From positions 1,488,001 to 1,552,000 of the forward strand of contig NZ_ADVG01000002.1 in the NCBI RefSeq assembly GCF_000178855.1: DNA of 64,000 nucleotides, in the 5' to 3' direction. Numbering within the stretch: position 1 is the first letter of the stretch; each line of letters opens with the position of its first letter. Below, piece by piece: positions 44,744 to 53,368 of the stretch. The translations under genes and the position numbers were made by a program. The DNA is from Ktedonobacter racemifer DSM 44963. Lineage in GTDB: Bacteria > Chloroflexota > Ktedonobacteria > Ktedonobacterales > Ktedonobacteraceae. The notes beneath the pieces are model-generated. The model ran no database searches, was not told where the DNA came from, and worked only from the letters and a program-made list of their open reading frames with translations.

Positions 44744-46408
44744 GGGTGAGCGTCATGTTTTTGCAATTGGGCTAGACAAAAGCCCCCTCTTCTGCGAAGA
44801 TGTGTTCATTCTCAAGAGGGGAAGGGAAAAACATGAGCGAAGAGACTGATCAAGGCTGGCAACAACTCAGCGCACAGATTCTCACTGATATCAAAGCCTG
44901 GCGGCGAGACCATCCCAAGGTGACCTTACGTGAGATTGAACAGGAAGTGCATCAGCGCCTGAGTCGACTGGAAGCCCAAGTGATTCAAGATGCAGCTCAA
45001 GCAAGTGCGCAACGTGACTGGAGTGGTACCTCAGCCCAAGAGCGCCCCACCTGTCCCGTGTGTGGCACCCCACTGCAAGCCCGTGGGAAACGACCCCGCC
45101 GTCTGCAAGGAGCAGGAGGACAAGAGATCACGCTCAGCAGAACGTACGGAACTTGCCCCACGTGTGGGACAGGGCTTTTTCCCCCTCGATGAGGAGTTAG
45201 CTCTCCCAAGAGGGAGGAACTTGACATCGTTGCAACACGAGCATCTGGTCCATCTTTCGAGCTGGATGCCTTTTGCGCGAGCTGCTGAGATGATGCAACG
45301 TCTGCTCGGGGTTCAGGTCAGTGAAGCGAGCGCGCGTCGACAGAGTGAGCAGGCAGGTGCCTTGGCCCTGGCGGTGCAAACGGTTCTGGCCTCGGAACCT
45401 TTCGCCTCGTCACCATCTGTGAGCAAGCCTACCAAGCGCCTGGCCATCAGCGCCGATGGGGCCTATGTGCCTTTGCTCAAAGGGCAGTGGGCAGAGGTTC
45501 GAACGGTGGCTTTTGGAGAAGTCGAACCCTCCACCAGTCCGGCTGGAGCACAAGAGGTCACGGTCAGTCATCTCTCCTATTTTTCTCGCATGTGTGATGC
45601 TCAGACCTTTGCGACTTTGGCTGATGTGGAGATGCGAGAGCGAGGGGTCCGGCAGGCTCAAGAAATCGGAGCAGTCACTGATGGTGCCGAGTGGTTGCAG
45701 GGCTTCCTCAATCTCCACTGTCCCCAAGCGTTGCGCATCTTGGATTTTCCTCATGCAGCAGAGCATCTCCATCTGCTCATCCAAGCGCTCCAACAAGCCG
45801 GCCTCGTTCTGCCTGACGACCTGCTGGAGCGTGCCTGCCATCGACTCAAACATCGAGGTCCCCGTTTGCTCATCTGGCTGCTTGCTCGTTTACCAGCTCA
45901 GATCGCCCAACAGGAAGGGGTGCGTGAACAGGTCGGCTATTTTCTCAAACGCGAAGCCTTGATGCAGTATCCCCAGTTTCAAGCCGCAGGCTGGCCGATT
46001 GGGTCAGGGATGGTGGAAAGCGCCAATAAAGTGGTGGTGCAAGCCCGCCTCAAAGGAGCAGGTATGCATTGGGAGCCCAGTCATGTCAATCCCATGCTCA
46101 CCTTACGCAACGCCGTCTGTAATGAGCGATGGGATCTCTGCTGGCAAGAGATTGAGCAGGAGCAACTCCGTCAACGGGAGCAGCGTCGCAACGAGCGAGC
46201 GACACCTCGTCTTGAGCAGATGGTCTCTTCCTTGATGCTCTCGCTCCTTCGCTTTCGTTCCCCTACTCCCAAGCCACTTCCCCCTCCCCCTCGTCCAATG
46301 GCACCTGCTGCCACCTTACCTGGTTCCTCACGCCCTTCAACCCATCATCCATGGAAACGAGTGTTGGCTTGTCGTCCCAAATCCATTGCAAAAAGATGAC
46401 GCTCACCC
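44744..46408 (+). mobile_element. ISKra4-family insertion sequence
   Basis: Imperfect terminal inverted repeats: left GGGTGAGCGTCATGTTTTTG at 44744; right end (46408 inward) GGGTGAGCGTCATCTTTTTG on the other strand. Flanking bases TCTGTGTAT (44735-44743) and GCTGTGTAT (46409-46417) are a likely 9-bp target duplication with one mismatch. Length 1,665 bp, in range for the family. Confidence 0.85.
44833..46399 (+). CDS. ISKra4 transposase, interrupted by a frameshift
   Basis: The ATG at 44833 (GAGGGGAAGGG upstream) starts a 119-codon frame ending TGA at 45190-45192 after a Zn-ribbon-like CPTCGTGLFPP. The protein continues in the +1 frame (GFFPLDEELALPRG ...) to 46399 with the DDE core: ISADGAYVPLLKGQWAEV (first Asp), TDGAEWLQGFL and LDFPHAAEHL, GWPIGSGMVESANKVVVQ (Glu). 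The switch must occur around the T5C5 run at 45176-45185. Either +1 programmed frameshifting (CCC-C slip) or a one-base insertion (GGG for GG before the run) explains it. In the first case the element is active. Confidence 0.8.
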
Positions 46409-46937
46409 GCTGTGTATGGGTGTGGCAAGTTTTTTTGCGCGAGACTGAGCCCATATCCTTTCACGCGTTGCATTGTGTCATTTTACCCAACTTTTTGGCA
46501 ATGTCTCTGTAACATATCCTGCCCACGTGTGCTACACTGTGGCAAGACGACAGAAACTGCCTATCACGTGCAATAGAGTGGGAAAAGGACTTAGATGAAA
46601 CAGGATGGATATGCCCCTAGAGCGCAACTGTGTGACGTCTCCTTCCTTAGTGAACAGTATCGTCTCGGCTCGGTGAGCCTCGTCAGGGATCTAGGGGGAG
46701 CCTACAATCTCAATCTCTTGTTGCAAACAGAGAGGGGTAAGTATGTGCTTCGTCTCTATCGCCCTTGGGTCACGCAGTTGCGTCTTTCGCAACTGCATCA
46801 AGTTAAGCGTCTCCTGGCTCATGCAGGCTTTCCAGTGCCCTTGCCAAAGCCTTCCATCTCTGGCGAGACGATCCTGCGCTACCACGATCATCTGCTAGAG
46901 CTGGAGCCGTTCATTGCTCATGATGGAGAAGCTGATA

Positions 46938-47075
46938 GTTGATCAAAGCATAACCATCTATTGCAATGATTATCCTTCTCACTTTAACCTACGCCTGTTT
47001 ACCAAACAGCGGACTAGGCGGGAGGATGCACTACGAGCATCCTATGCACCTCTCTCTACTGAGAGATGCTCACTC
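46938..47075 (-). ncRNA. Predicted omega-RNA of the IS607 TnpB
   Basis: Downstream of the tnpB stop the minus strand forms consecutive hairpins: GCATCTCTC/GAGAGAGGTGC, AGGATGC/GCATCCT and CGCCTAG...CAGGCG, then a tail to the element's end. The following host bases (TATCAGCTTCTCCATCATGA on the minus strand) would be the guide. They come from the interrupted APH gene. Structure was judged by eye only. Confidence 0.5.
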
Positions 47076-48533
47076 GTGAGATGATTCCAGGAACATCTCT
47101 GGGGGATCCCAGAAGCTCAACTGGACGGGAGGCCCGGCATCCTGGATCCTCTGCTGATTCTGCTGTTTCCACGCTTCATGCCGCGTCATGAGGAGCGCCT
47201 TGACCTCCGAGGTCGAGCGACATGCCGCCAGTTTCCGATCCCCCCAGCGTCCCGCGAGCGTCTGTGCGGCTTTGCGGTCGGCCTGGTCTGCGTAATCACA
47301 GACCAGGCACTTGAAGGTTTTCTGGTTCGGCCGATTAGCGCGATCGACATAATGGCAGCGGGGGCATTCCTGAGAGGAATAGGCGGCTCGGACCGTGTGG
47401 GCTGCCATGCCCTGTTTGGCGGCGGCCCAGGCCAGCTGCTCTGGGATATGCCCCAGGTGAGAAGCATACAGATAACTGTTCATCACCCTTGCTTTGAAGC
47501 GCATCGAGGCCACATTGAGGTCCTCATAAATGAGTCTGGCATCTCGATGATCTTTGACCAACGCATTGATCGCCCGGTTGATCTCTTGCTTGACGTGACG
47601 GCTCAAGCGTTGCGACGTTTCAGAACTTGTCGAAGGAAGCTTGCCCTTTGGGACGCCTTTCTTTTCCAGACAGGCTCGCAGTTTCGCCTTGCGGCGACGC
47701 TTTTCCCGATCGTGCTTGTGCTGTCGGGCCATCTTGCCATGAAAACTGCCATACGCTTTATTGGTGGAGGTCGTGAGGAAATGGGCAATGCCCACATCGA
47801 CGCCTACTGTAGGGGCGTCAGGCTTGGTTTGAAGAGGAACGTCCTCGTCAAAGGAGAGCGTCAGCCACCAGACTCCATTGCGCTTGTGAAGTGTTGTGGA
47901 TGCATTGAGCGTGCGGCCTTCGAGTGCTCGTTTGTGATAGGAGGCGAGTTTGACTGGGACTCGAAGCGGATTCCCGACATCTAAGGTGGACACGCGCAGC
48001 CAGTAGTCGAACGTGGAGTCCTCCGACTTCTCGAGCACCACCACGTTGACATTGGCTTGGATGACTGGCACACGCAGCACAGGGAGATCCCATTCGGTCC
48101 AGGTCGGTTCGCGGCGTTTGAAGGCGGACATCCGGCCTTCCGCCTGAGCCTTGGCCTGAGCGTAATCAGCCACATCTTCCAGGTACGCCTGATAGGCGTT
48201 CGCTCGATTGGTGCGAACGCTTTTGGCAATGCCTGCGGCTTGCTGTATTGCCACTCGATGCAAGCGGTCGGAAAGATCGGTTTTGAAGACGGTTTCTTGG
48301 TACTTGTCCGGGCTTGTCTCGGCCTCGCAAAACAGGGTGGTGTACTGTTGGCACAGCGGCAAGTAAACCGCCACAAGCTGATCGAGCGCCTCAAGTTTGC
48401 CAGGATTGGCCTCAATGAGACGGATATGGGTCACCGCTCGAGTGATGGTCTGCTTCGTCTTCTTTTTGCGCTTGCGCTTTTTTTTCTCATCAAGCGAGGC
48501 TTTTTGGGGCTTCTTGCTCACGGGCGGGTCCAT
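47070..48533 (-). CDS. tnpB: TnpB RNA-guided nuclease of the intact IS607
   Basis: 487 residues. A Lys/Arg-rich N-terminus (KKRKRKKKTKQTI) precedes the OrfB domain. RuvC catalytic residues: Asp in GVDVGIAHF, Glu in LIYEDLNV, Asp in QADRKAAQTLAG; Zn ribbon CPRC ... CLVCDY. The third motif reads DRKAA where most TnpBs have D(V/R)NAA. The C-terminus extends about 50 residues past RuvC. The start overlaps tnpA by 44 bases, typical of IS607. It is divergent from the TnpB at 39867-41162, so the two elements are not recent copies. Confidence 0.92.
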   Translation of the reverse strand: MDPPVSKKPQKASLDEKKKRKRKKKTKQTITRAVTHIRLIEANPGKLEALDQLVAVYLPLCQQYTTLFCEAETSPDKYQETVFKTDLSDRLHRVAIQQAAGIAKSVRTNRANAYQAYLEDVADYAQAKAQAEGRMSAFKRREPTWTEWDLPVLRVPVIQANVNVVVLEKSEDSTFDYWLRVSTLDVGNPLRVPVKLASYHKRALEGRTLNASTTLHKRNGVWWLTLSFDEDVPLQTKPDAPTVGVDVGIAHFLTTSTNKAYGSFHGKMARQHKHDREKRRRKAKLRACLEKKGVPKGKLPSTSSETSQRLSRHVKQEINRAINALVKDHRDARLIYEDLNVASMRFKARVMNSYLYASHLGHIPEQLAWAAAKQGMAAHTVRAAYSSQECPRCHYVDRANRPNQKTFKCLVCDYADQADRKAAQTLAGRWGDRKLAACRSTSEVKALLMTRHEAWKQQNQQRIQDAGPPVQLSFWDPPEMFLESSHE

Positions 48534-49098
48534 TCTGCTGCAAAGCCGCTAGCACTTGTTCCGTCTTGCGTTTGGCTCGTCTGCGACCATAAAGACGAGC
48601 GCAAAACGAGGGAATGATGCTGATAAAATCGCCCATGAGATCATCTTCGGCAGTATCAGCGGTGTTGACGATGACCAGTTTCCGTCCTTGCATAGCCAAC
48701 AAGGTCTGAATATAGGCCACGCCAAAGCGAGAAGCGCGATCTTTGTGTTCAACCACGATCTGCCCGATTTTGGGATCTGCCAGCAGCGCCAGAAACTTGG
48801 GCCGCTGATCGTTGATGCCACTGCCGCACTCTTTGACGACTTTGCTGACCGACCAGCCTTGGGCATTGCACCAGGTCACCAGCCGCTCGGCTTGCCTTTC
48901 CAGGTTGTCTTTGTTTTCGCTGCTTGAAACACGAGCATACACAGCGACGGCGTGGACCGGAACCGAGCGAAGCTCTGGCGGATCAATGATCACGGTGCCG
49001 GTGGGCAATTGATAGCCGGGAATCTGGCCGCGTTTCCACATACGCCAGGCGCTGTTATAACTGATCCCAATCTTCTTGGCATAACTCGATAACTTCAT
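48490..49098 (-). CDS. tnpA: IS607 serine recombinase TnpA
   Basis: 202 residues. MerR-like HTH first (MKLSSYAKKIGISYNSAWRM), then a resolvase domain with the nucleophile Ser in VYARVSSSENKDNL (about Ser58), DRASRFG (Arg pair) and the E-helix region toward the end. It is full length and should catalyse excision and insertion with little target specificity. It is the first gene of the element and overlaps tnpB. Confidence 0.94.
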   Translation of the reverse strand: MKLSSYAKKIGISYNSAWRMWKRGQIPGYQLPTGTVIIDPPELRSVPVHAVAVYARVSSSENKDNLERQAERLVTWCNAQGWSVSKVVKECGSGINDQRPKFLALLADPKIGQIVVEHKDRASRFGVAYIQTLLAMQGRKLVIVNTADTAEDDLMGDFISIIPSFCARLYGRRRAKRKTEQVLAALQQNGPAREQEAPKSLA

Positions 49099-49980
49099 AC
49101 GTCCAAGTATACTCTATCTGCTTGAGATATGCAAGAGATGATGATACTTTGTGATGGTTGCTTATACAAAATGGATACCTGGGAACGCAATGTCATAGCT
49201 TTTTCCCTGCTAGGAAAATTACACGCCTTTTTGGGAACAGAGGCGACCAATATCCATCTGATCGATCCCGTCGTGAGCAAATATGGCACTCCCGAGATGC
49301 TTCTCGCCTGGACACGTCAGGCAGCAGAAGAAAGCTCCCAGTTACTCCAACAGGTCAAGACTCAGCAAACACGGCAAGCTCTTTCTCTGTATACAGAGGC
49401 GATGCAAATGCTCATCACTTTGCAAAAGCAGTGGGACAAGACACAAGAACATCTCCCGAGGCAGTTGACCCATGGCGATTATGGTGGAGGGAATCTGCTG
49501 TTTCTCCATGAGCAGCCAGTAGCGATGCTGGACTTCGATTTCATGCGCATCAGAGAGCGAGTGTTTGAACTTGCCTACACCTTGTATTGGTGGCTCAGCA
49601 AACAGGGACAGGGGCACATCGCAGCCGTGAGTTGCTGGCACCGAGTCAAAGAACTGCTTGCCTCCTACAATGAAGCAACCTTCATGCCACTAACGGCACA
49701 GGAAATACGAGCACGCCCCCTGGAAATGGCACGTGTTCCCTTGTATTGGATTGCAGAAACGCATGTGTTCCCCAACCCTGCCAACGAGGTCATCAAGCAC
49801 GTCGAAAAAATGACAGACGCGCACTGGATACTTGAACACGTTACCCAATTGACTGATCTGTTTGTACAGGCAGTATGACCAGAGGGGATACAAAAAGGAA
49901 CGTGAAAGACGTTGCCTGTTTTGCCTCTATTTTGAAAGCAGTCTCATCGATGTCCGTGCAAAAAACTTGCCGCACCCGCT

Positions 49981-50050
49981 GTGTATGTTGTGGAGGGGCG
50001 AATGTCATGCGCCGCTTGCGGCGCATGACATTCGCCCCTCCACAACATAC
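49981..50050. terminator. Long perfect hairpin (34-bp stem)
   Basis: Arms 49981-50014 and 50017-50050 are fully complementary; the apex is GCGCCGCTTGCGGCGC. It sits between the end of the APH pseudogene and the convergent sigma factor gene. Confidence 0.85.
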
Positions 50051-50054
50051 ATCC

Positions 50055-50678
50055 TTAAGAGGTGAGAGCGGCACGCAAGAGAGGGCGGGCGCGCTGAAAG
50101 TAGGTCTTAGCTGTGTTCTCTGGCATGCCCAGGATGCGCCCAATTTCGCTAAAGGTCAGTTCTTCCTGATAGCGCAAAAGTACAATTGAGCGAAAACGAG
50201 GGGGTAAGGCCAGAATAGCGCGCCGAAGGGCCGTGCGTATATCTTTACGCTCCAGTTCTTCATCGGGCTGGGGATGATTATCGGCAATCGTATAGGGCCA
50301 GGAGTTTTCATCGTCCTCCAGCGGCACATCGAGTTCACAAAAGAGCAACGGGCGCCGCTTGCGCAATTCATCGGTACAGCGATTGGCCGCGACCTGGAAG
50401 AGCCAGGACTTCAAGGGCGCGTGTGAGGTCTGACGCGACCAGTTGGCCCGCAATTTGGGCACATAAATGTAAAGCTGCATAAAGACGCTCTGGACAATAT
50501 CGCGCGTCTGCTCATAATCGCTGATATGCGTATAGACAAACTTACATAAAATGGCCGAATAGCGTTGCATCAAGGTTTCAAAGGCCGCCTGGTCGCCATT
50601 CTCTATGTGTTCAAGCAATATATCATCTGCAAGTGACGCAGGTGCAGCATAGACATGTGCGTGTGTTGTTTTCATCAT
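50055..50678 (-). CDS. ECF-type RNA polymerase sigma factor
   Basis: About 207 residues from the ATG at 50678 (CAGGAAAATGT just upstream; the longer frame from 50753 lacks a site). Region 2: LMQRYSAILCKFVYTHISDY and QTRDIVQSVFMQLYIYVPKL; region 4: ALPPRFRSIVLLRYQEELTF and SEIGRILGMPENTAKTYFQR. A linker with LEDDENSW separates them. It directs RNA polymerase to specific promoters. No anti-sigma gene is adjacent, so its control is unknown; the FlgM-like protein at 1.6-1.9 kb is too distant for a confident link. Confidence 0.92.
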   Translation of the reverse strand: MMKTTHAHVYAAPASLADDILLEHIENGDQAAFETLMQRYSAILCKFVYTHISDYEQTRDIVQSVFMQLYIYVPKLRANWSRQTSHAPLKSWLFQVAANRCTDELRKRRPLLFCELDVPLEDDENSWPYTIADNHPQPDEELERKDIRTALRRAILALPPRFRSIVLLRYQEELTFSEIGRILGMPENTAKTYFQRARPLLRAALTS

Positions 50679-50902
50679 ACATTTTCCTGAATATAGTCGC
50701 CAGACAGAACTCTGGAATAGACATTTTGCTCTACCCCCTACACTACCAGACAAACCTCAAGATTTTTTTAAGTTCTTCAAAAAGTTTTGTAAATGAGGCC
50801 GTTTTCTCTCCAAAAAGTCATAGTATTCACCCGCAAAAATGCAAGCCAGAAGGTAATACTATACACTCCCTTAGAGAGGGAACCCTTCGCGCCTGCGGCG
50901 CT

Positions 50903-50961
50903 CAGGTAAGTATTGTGTGGAAAATAAGGCGAAGCTCTATTTTCCACACAATACTTACCTG
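50903..50961. terminator. Long perfect hairpin (24-bp stem)
   Basis: Arms 50903-50926 and 50938-50961, with the module TTCGCGCCTGCGGCGCTC (50887-50904) overlapping the left foot. It lies in the 565-base gap between the divergent sigma and carboxypeptidase genes, where no gene end requires a terminator. Confidence 0.65.
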
Positions 50962-51004
50962 GGGAGAAGGAAGCGCTGGTACTCAAGGGGGAGGGACAAG
51001 CAAG

Positions 51005-51061
51005 AATTCCGTGACACCTGGTGCAATACTCAGGAATCCTAGTGATACCTGATGCAACACT
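51005..51061. repeat. Two degenerate direct repeats upstream of the carboxypeptidase gene
   Basis: Unit 1 GTGACACCTGGTGCAATACT (within 51005-51030) and unit 2 GTGATACCTGATGCAACACT (within 51035-51061) differ at only four of 20 bases and are spaced about 31 bases (three helical turns). This is compatible with an activator or repressor site for the wall gene at 51243. Confidence 0.45.
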
Positions 51062-51242
51062 ATTGCATAAGATACATTACTGGGCATATAATGTTGGCAA
51101 TAGCCAGAAGCCCGGGTAATATAGGCAAAATATTAAGACATCTAGAGCACCCTCTTACTCATTTAAAAGCCCAGGTATAGCCAGGACTTATCTATTTACA
51201 ACGACGAACACCCGACATAATTTATCTGAGGAGACTCGGCTC

Positions 51243-53144
51243 ATGCCTGACATTCCATCACAAGATGATGAGCAATCGAGATATTATCCACCAGCCCCGA
51301 CAGACGACGATGACGACTCTCTATATGAGGACCAGGATACCGCGACCACCCCACGCCGCCGTCCCAGGCGTCACTATGTCTATCACACGGGCGAATATAC
51401 CGACCAGCCAAGTGTCAGACGCGCCTCGCGCCCGCAAACGCTAGAGCAGGTACGCGCCTCCTATGGGCAGGATAATGCCACATACGCAGAGGATTTCGAT
51501 GATGAGGAAGATAATGACGCACCTGAAGAGTTCTTCGCGGACGAGGAAGAAGAGACTATAGATCTTCCTTTTGAAGAGGAAGAGCTTGTCGAACCCGATA
51601 CACACACTCATGCCACCAGTAAAACTCCTGGCGAGGCGCGCGACCTTGTCGTGGTCAGCGGCACAACCCGTTTGCTACCAGAGGAAGAGGAGGAGGATCC
51701 CGAGGACAGACCCTCGCGCTTGCCTCGCACCCCACGTACGGCTCACCAGCGCGCGGTAGCCACTCCTCGCCCTCAAGCACGTAAATATACCAGTGTCTAT
51801 GAGCCAACAGCACCTACACCTACGCGTGCGCCGCGCTATCGTCGCCCCTTGCGAGAAGCGCCTGAGCCTCGGCTCCCTTTGCCCGCGTTCTTCAAAGATC
51901 GCAACGTGCTTCTATTTATCGCCGTGGCACTCCTCATCCTGGTGCTCCTGCCGCTGGGATTCAACTACATCCGTGGCAATAATTCCTCTGCCATCACCCT
52001 ACCCAATCCGCTTAATCTCGGCAATGCGATGACGCCAACGGTGGATCCTAACCAGGTCGTGGTCGAAGCGCCCACAACTGACCATCCCTCGCCACCTGTC
52101 TATGCCAATGCGGCCTATGTGCTGGATGCCGATACAGGGAAGACGCTCTACGCGCAAAATCCCTTAATGCACCTCCCCATGCTCAGCACAACCAAGCTCA
52201 TGACCGCTTATCTGGCCGCGCACATGGGAAAACCTGATCAGCGCATCACCATTACCGACGCCATTGACCGAGATCTCCAGAACGATCTCTCGGCCGATAG
52301 CTCCCTGATGGGGGTGAAGAAGGGCGAGACCTATACCCTGAAAGAGCTGCTCTATGGCCTGATGCTTGTCTCGGGCAATGATGCCGCTATCGTTATCGCC
52401 GATGCACTCAGTGGCAATGTTCCAGCCTTTGTGGCTAAAATGAATCAGCAGTTAGGAACCTGGAATCTGCATAATACGCACTATATGAATCCCCATGGCT
52501 TAATCGTGCCCAACCACTATTCAAGCGCGCACGACCTGGCGTACATCGGCAGATACAGCTTGAGCGATCCCTTAATTCACGAGGTAAGCGCAACTCAGCA
52601 CTATCTGATTCCAGGCAATGGTGACCATGCCGCCCACGATATGTACAACGGCAACCAGTTCCTCTGGTGGTATCCAGGCGTCGACGGTGGCAAGCCAGGC
52701 TGGGATGGCGAGAAGAACTTTAACCAGGTCATCTCTTGCGTACGCAATCAACATCACCTCATCGGTGTTACCCTGCATACCAGCGACTGGTGGACTGATA
52801 TGCGCGACTTAATGAACTGGGGCTTCAATACCTATGACTGGATCTCGCCCGCCATCGAAGACCTCAAACACCCCATTCCTTATGACACCGATTGGAACTA
52901 CTTTACCAAGGACAAGAAGGAGAACACTATCCCTATGGCCAATGGAGGACGCTACTACGTCTTCACCGGCTATAGCACCAGCGGCCCCATCCAACAATTC
53001 TTTGACAAAAATGGTGGCCTGAACAAAATTGGCTTTCCTATAAGCAGCCCCAAACCAAACGATAACGCCACCATCAGCCAGAATTTTGAGCACGCAACCA
53101 TCGCCTGCAACACCTCCGGCGCCAAACAATGCAGGAAGATCTAG
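51243..53144 (+). CDS. Membrane-anchored D-alanyl-D-alanine carboxypeptidase (S11 family)
   Basis: 633 residues. The first about 215 are acidic, disordered and cytoplasmic (runs of Glu/Asp); a membrane helix follows (about 220-240, NVLLFIAVALLILVLLPLGF). The extracellular S11 domain has SxxK in MLSTTKLMTAY and SxN in LVSGNDAAIV. The third motif, usually KTG, appears as KPG in VDGGKPGWDGEK. The last about 70 residues (YYVFTGYSTSGPIQQFFDKN and LNKIGFPIS) resemble LGFP-type wall-binding repeats. It trims the terminal D-Ala of wall peptides. CTGAGGAGA precedes the ATG. It is followed by MurT/GatD. Confidence 0.85.
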   Translation: MPDIPSQDDEQSRYYPPAPTDDDDDSLYEDQDTATTPRRRPRRHYVYHTGEYTDQPSVRRASRPQTLEQVRASYGQDNATYAEDFDDEEDNDAPEEFFADEEEETIDLPFEEEELVEPDTHTHATSKTPGEARDLVVVSGTTRLLPEEEEEDPEDRPSRLPRTPRTAHQRAVATPRPQARKYTSVYEPTAPTPTRAPRYRRPLREAPEPRLPLPAFFKDRNVLLFIAVALLILVLLPLGFNYIRGNNSSAITLPNPLNLGNAMTPTVDPNQVVVEAPTTDHPSPPVYANAAYVLDADTGKTLYAQNPLMHLPMLSTTKLMTAYLAAHMGKPDQRITITDAIDRDLQNDLSADSSLMGVKKGETYTLKELLYGLMLVSGNDAAIVIADALSGNVPAFVAKMNQQLGTWNLHNTHYMNPHGLIVPNHYSSAHDLAYIGRYSLSDPLIHEVSATQHYLIPGNGDHAAHDMYNGNQFLWWYPGVDGGKPGWDGEKNFNQVISCVRNQHHLIGVTLHTSDWWTDMRDLMNWGFNTYDWISPAIEDLKHPIPYDTDWNYFTKDKKENTIPMANGGRYYVFTGYSTSGPIQQFFDKNGGLNKIGFPISSPKPNDNATISQNFEHATIACNTSGAKQCRKI

Positions 53145-53215
53145 ATGTTGTGGGTGTGGAGCGCCCTGGCAGGTAGCCAAAGGCTACCTGCCAGGGCGCT
53201 CCACACCCACAACAT
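53145..53215. terminator. Long perfect hairpin (34-bp stem)
   Basis: Arms 53145-53178 and 53182-53215 around an AAA loop. It begins on the base right after the carboxypeptidase stop codon. Confidence 0.85.
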
Positions 53216-53368
53216 AGTAAGTAATTTCACACTACCATTGTGACTATGTCCCTTGTCGATGTGTCCCCTGGTTTGCTATACTGCCACCAGGCTGCACTAT
53301 TGGATTATTCTCCTAATATTCATGCATTGAACTCCTTGATGCCTATTAGGGACGGTGGTAAAAGTATT

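Larger units (their letters stand above)
46938..49177 (-). mobile_element. Complete IS607-family element inserted in the APH-like gene
   Basis: 2,240 bp containing tnpA and tnpB on the minus strand and a structured right end. The borders are set by the continuity of the interrupted coding frame: GATA occurs at both junctions, and no inverted repeats or longer target duplication are seen, as expected for serine-recombinase IS607 transposition. Confidence 0.85.
46595..49878 (+). pseudogene. Aminoglycoside phosphotransferase-like (APH/choline kinase family) gene split by IS607
   Basis: The 5' part (46595-46937; GGGAAAAGG before ATG) encodes the kinase N-lobe: VRDLGGAYNLNLLLQTERGK and YVLRLYRPW (Lys/Arg region), ending HDGEAD. 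The 3' part (49174-49878) resumes TWERNVIAFSLLGKLHAFLG and carries the catalytic loop THGDYGGGNLLF (HGD...N) and metal Asp in MLDFDFMRI. Joining at the shared GATA (46934-46937 and 49174-49177) restores one frame of about 348 codons (EAD-TWERN). The family phosphorylates small molecules; the substrate is unknown. The whole is inactive unless the element excises. Confidence 0.85.

Noticed and set aside
47178..47984. 268-codon ORF antisense to tnpB
   Set aside because: Opposite frame of a catalytically complete TnpB; no recognised domain.
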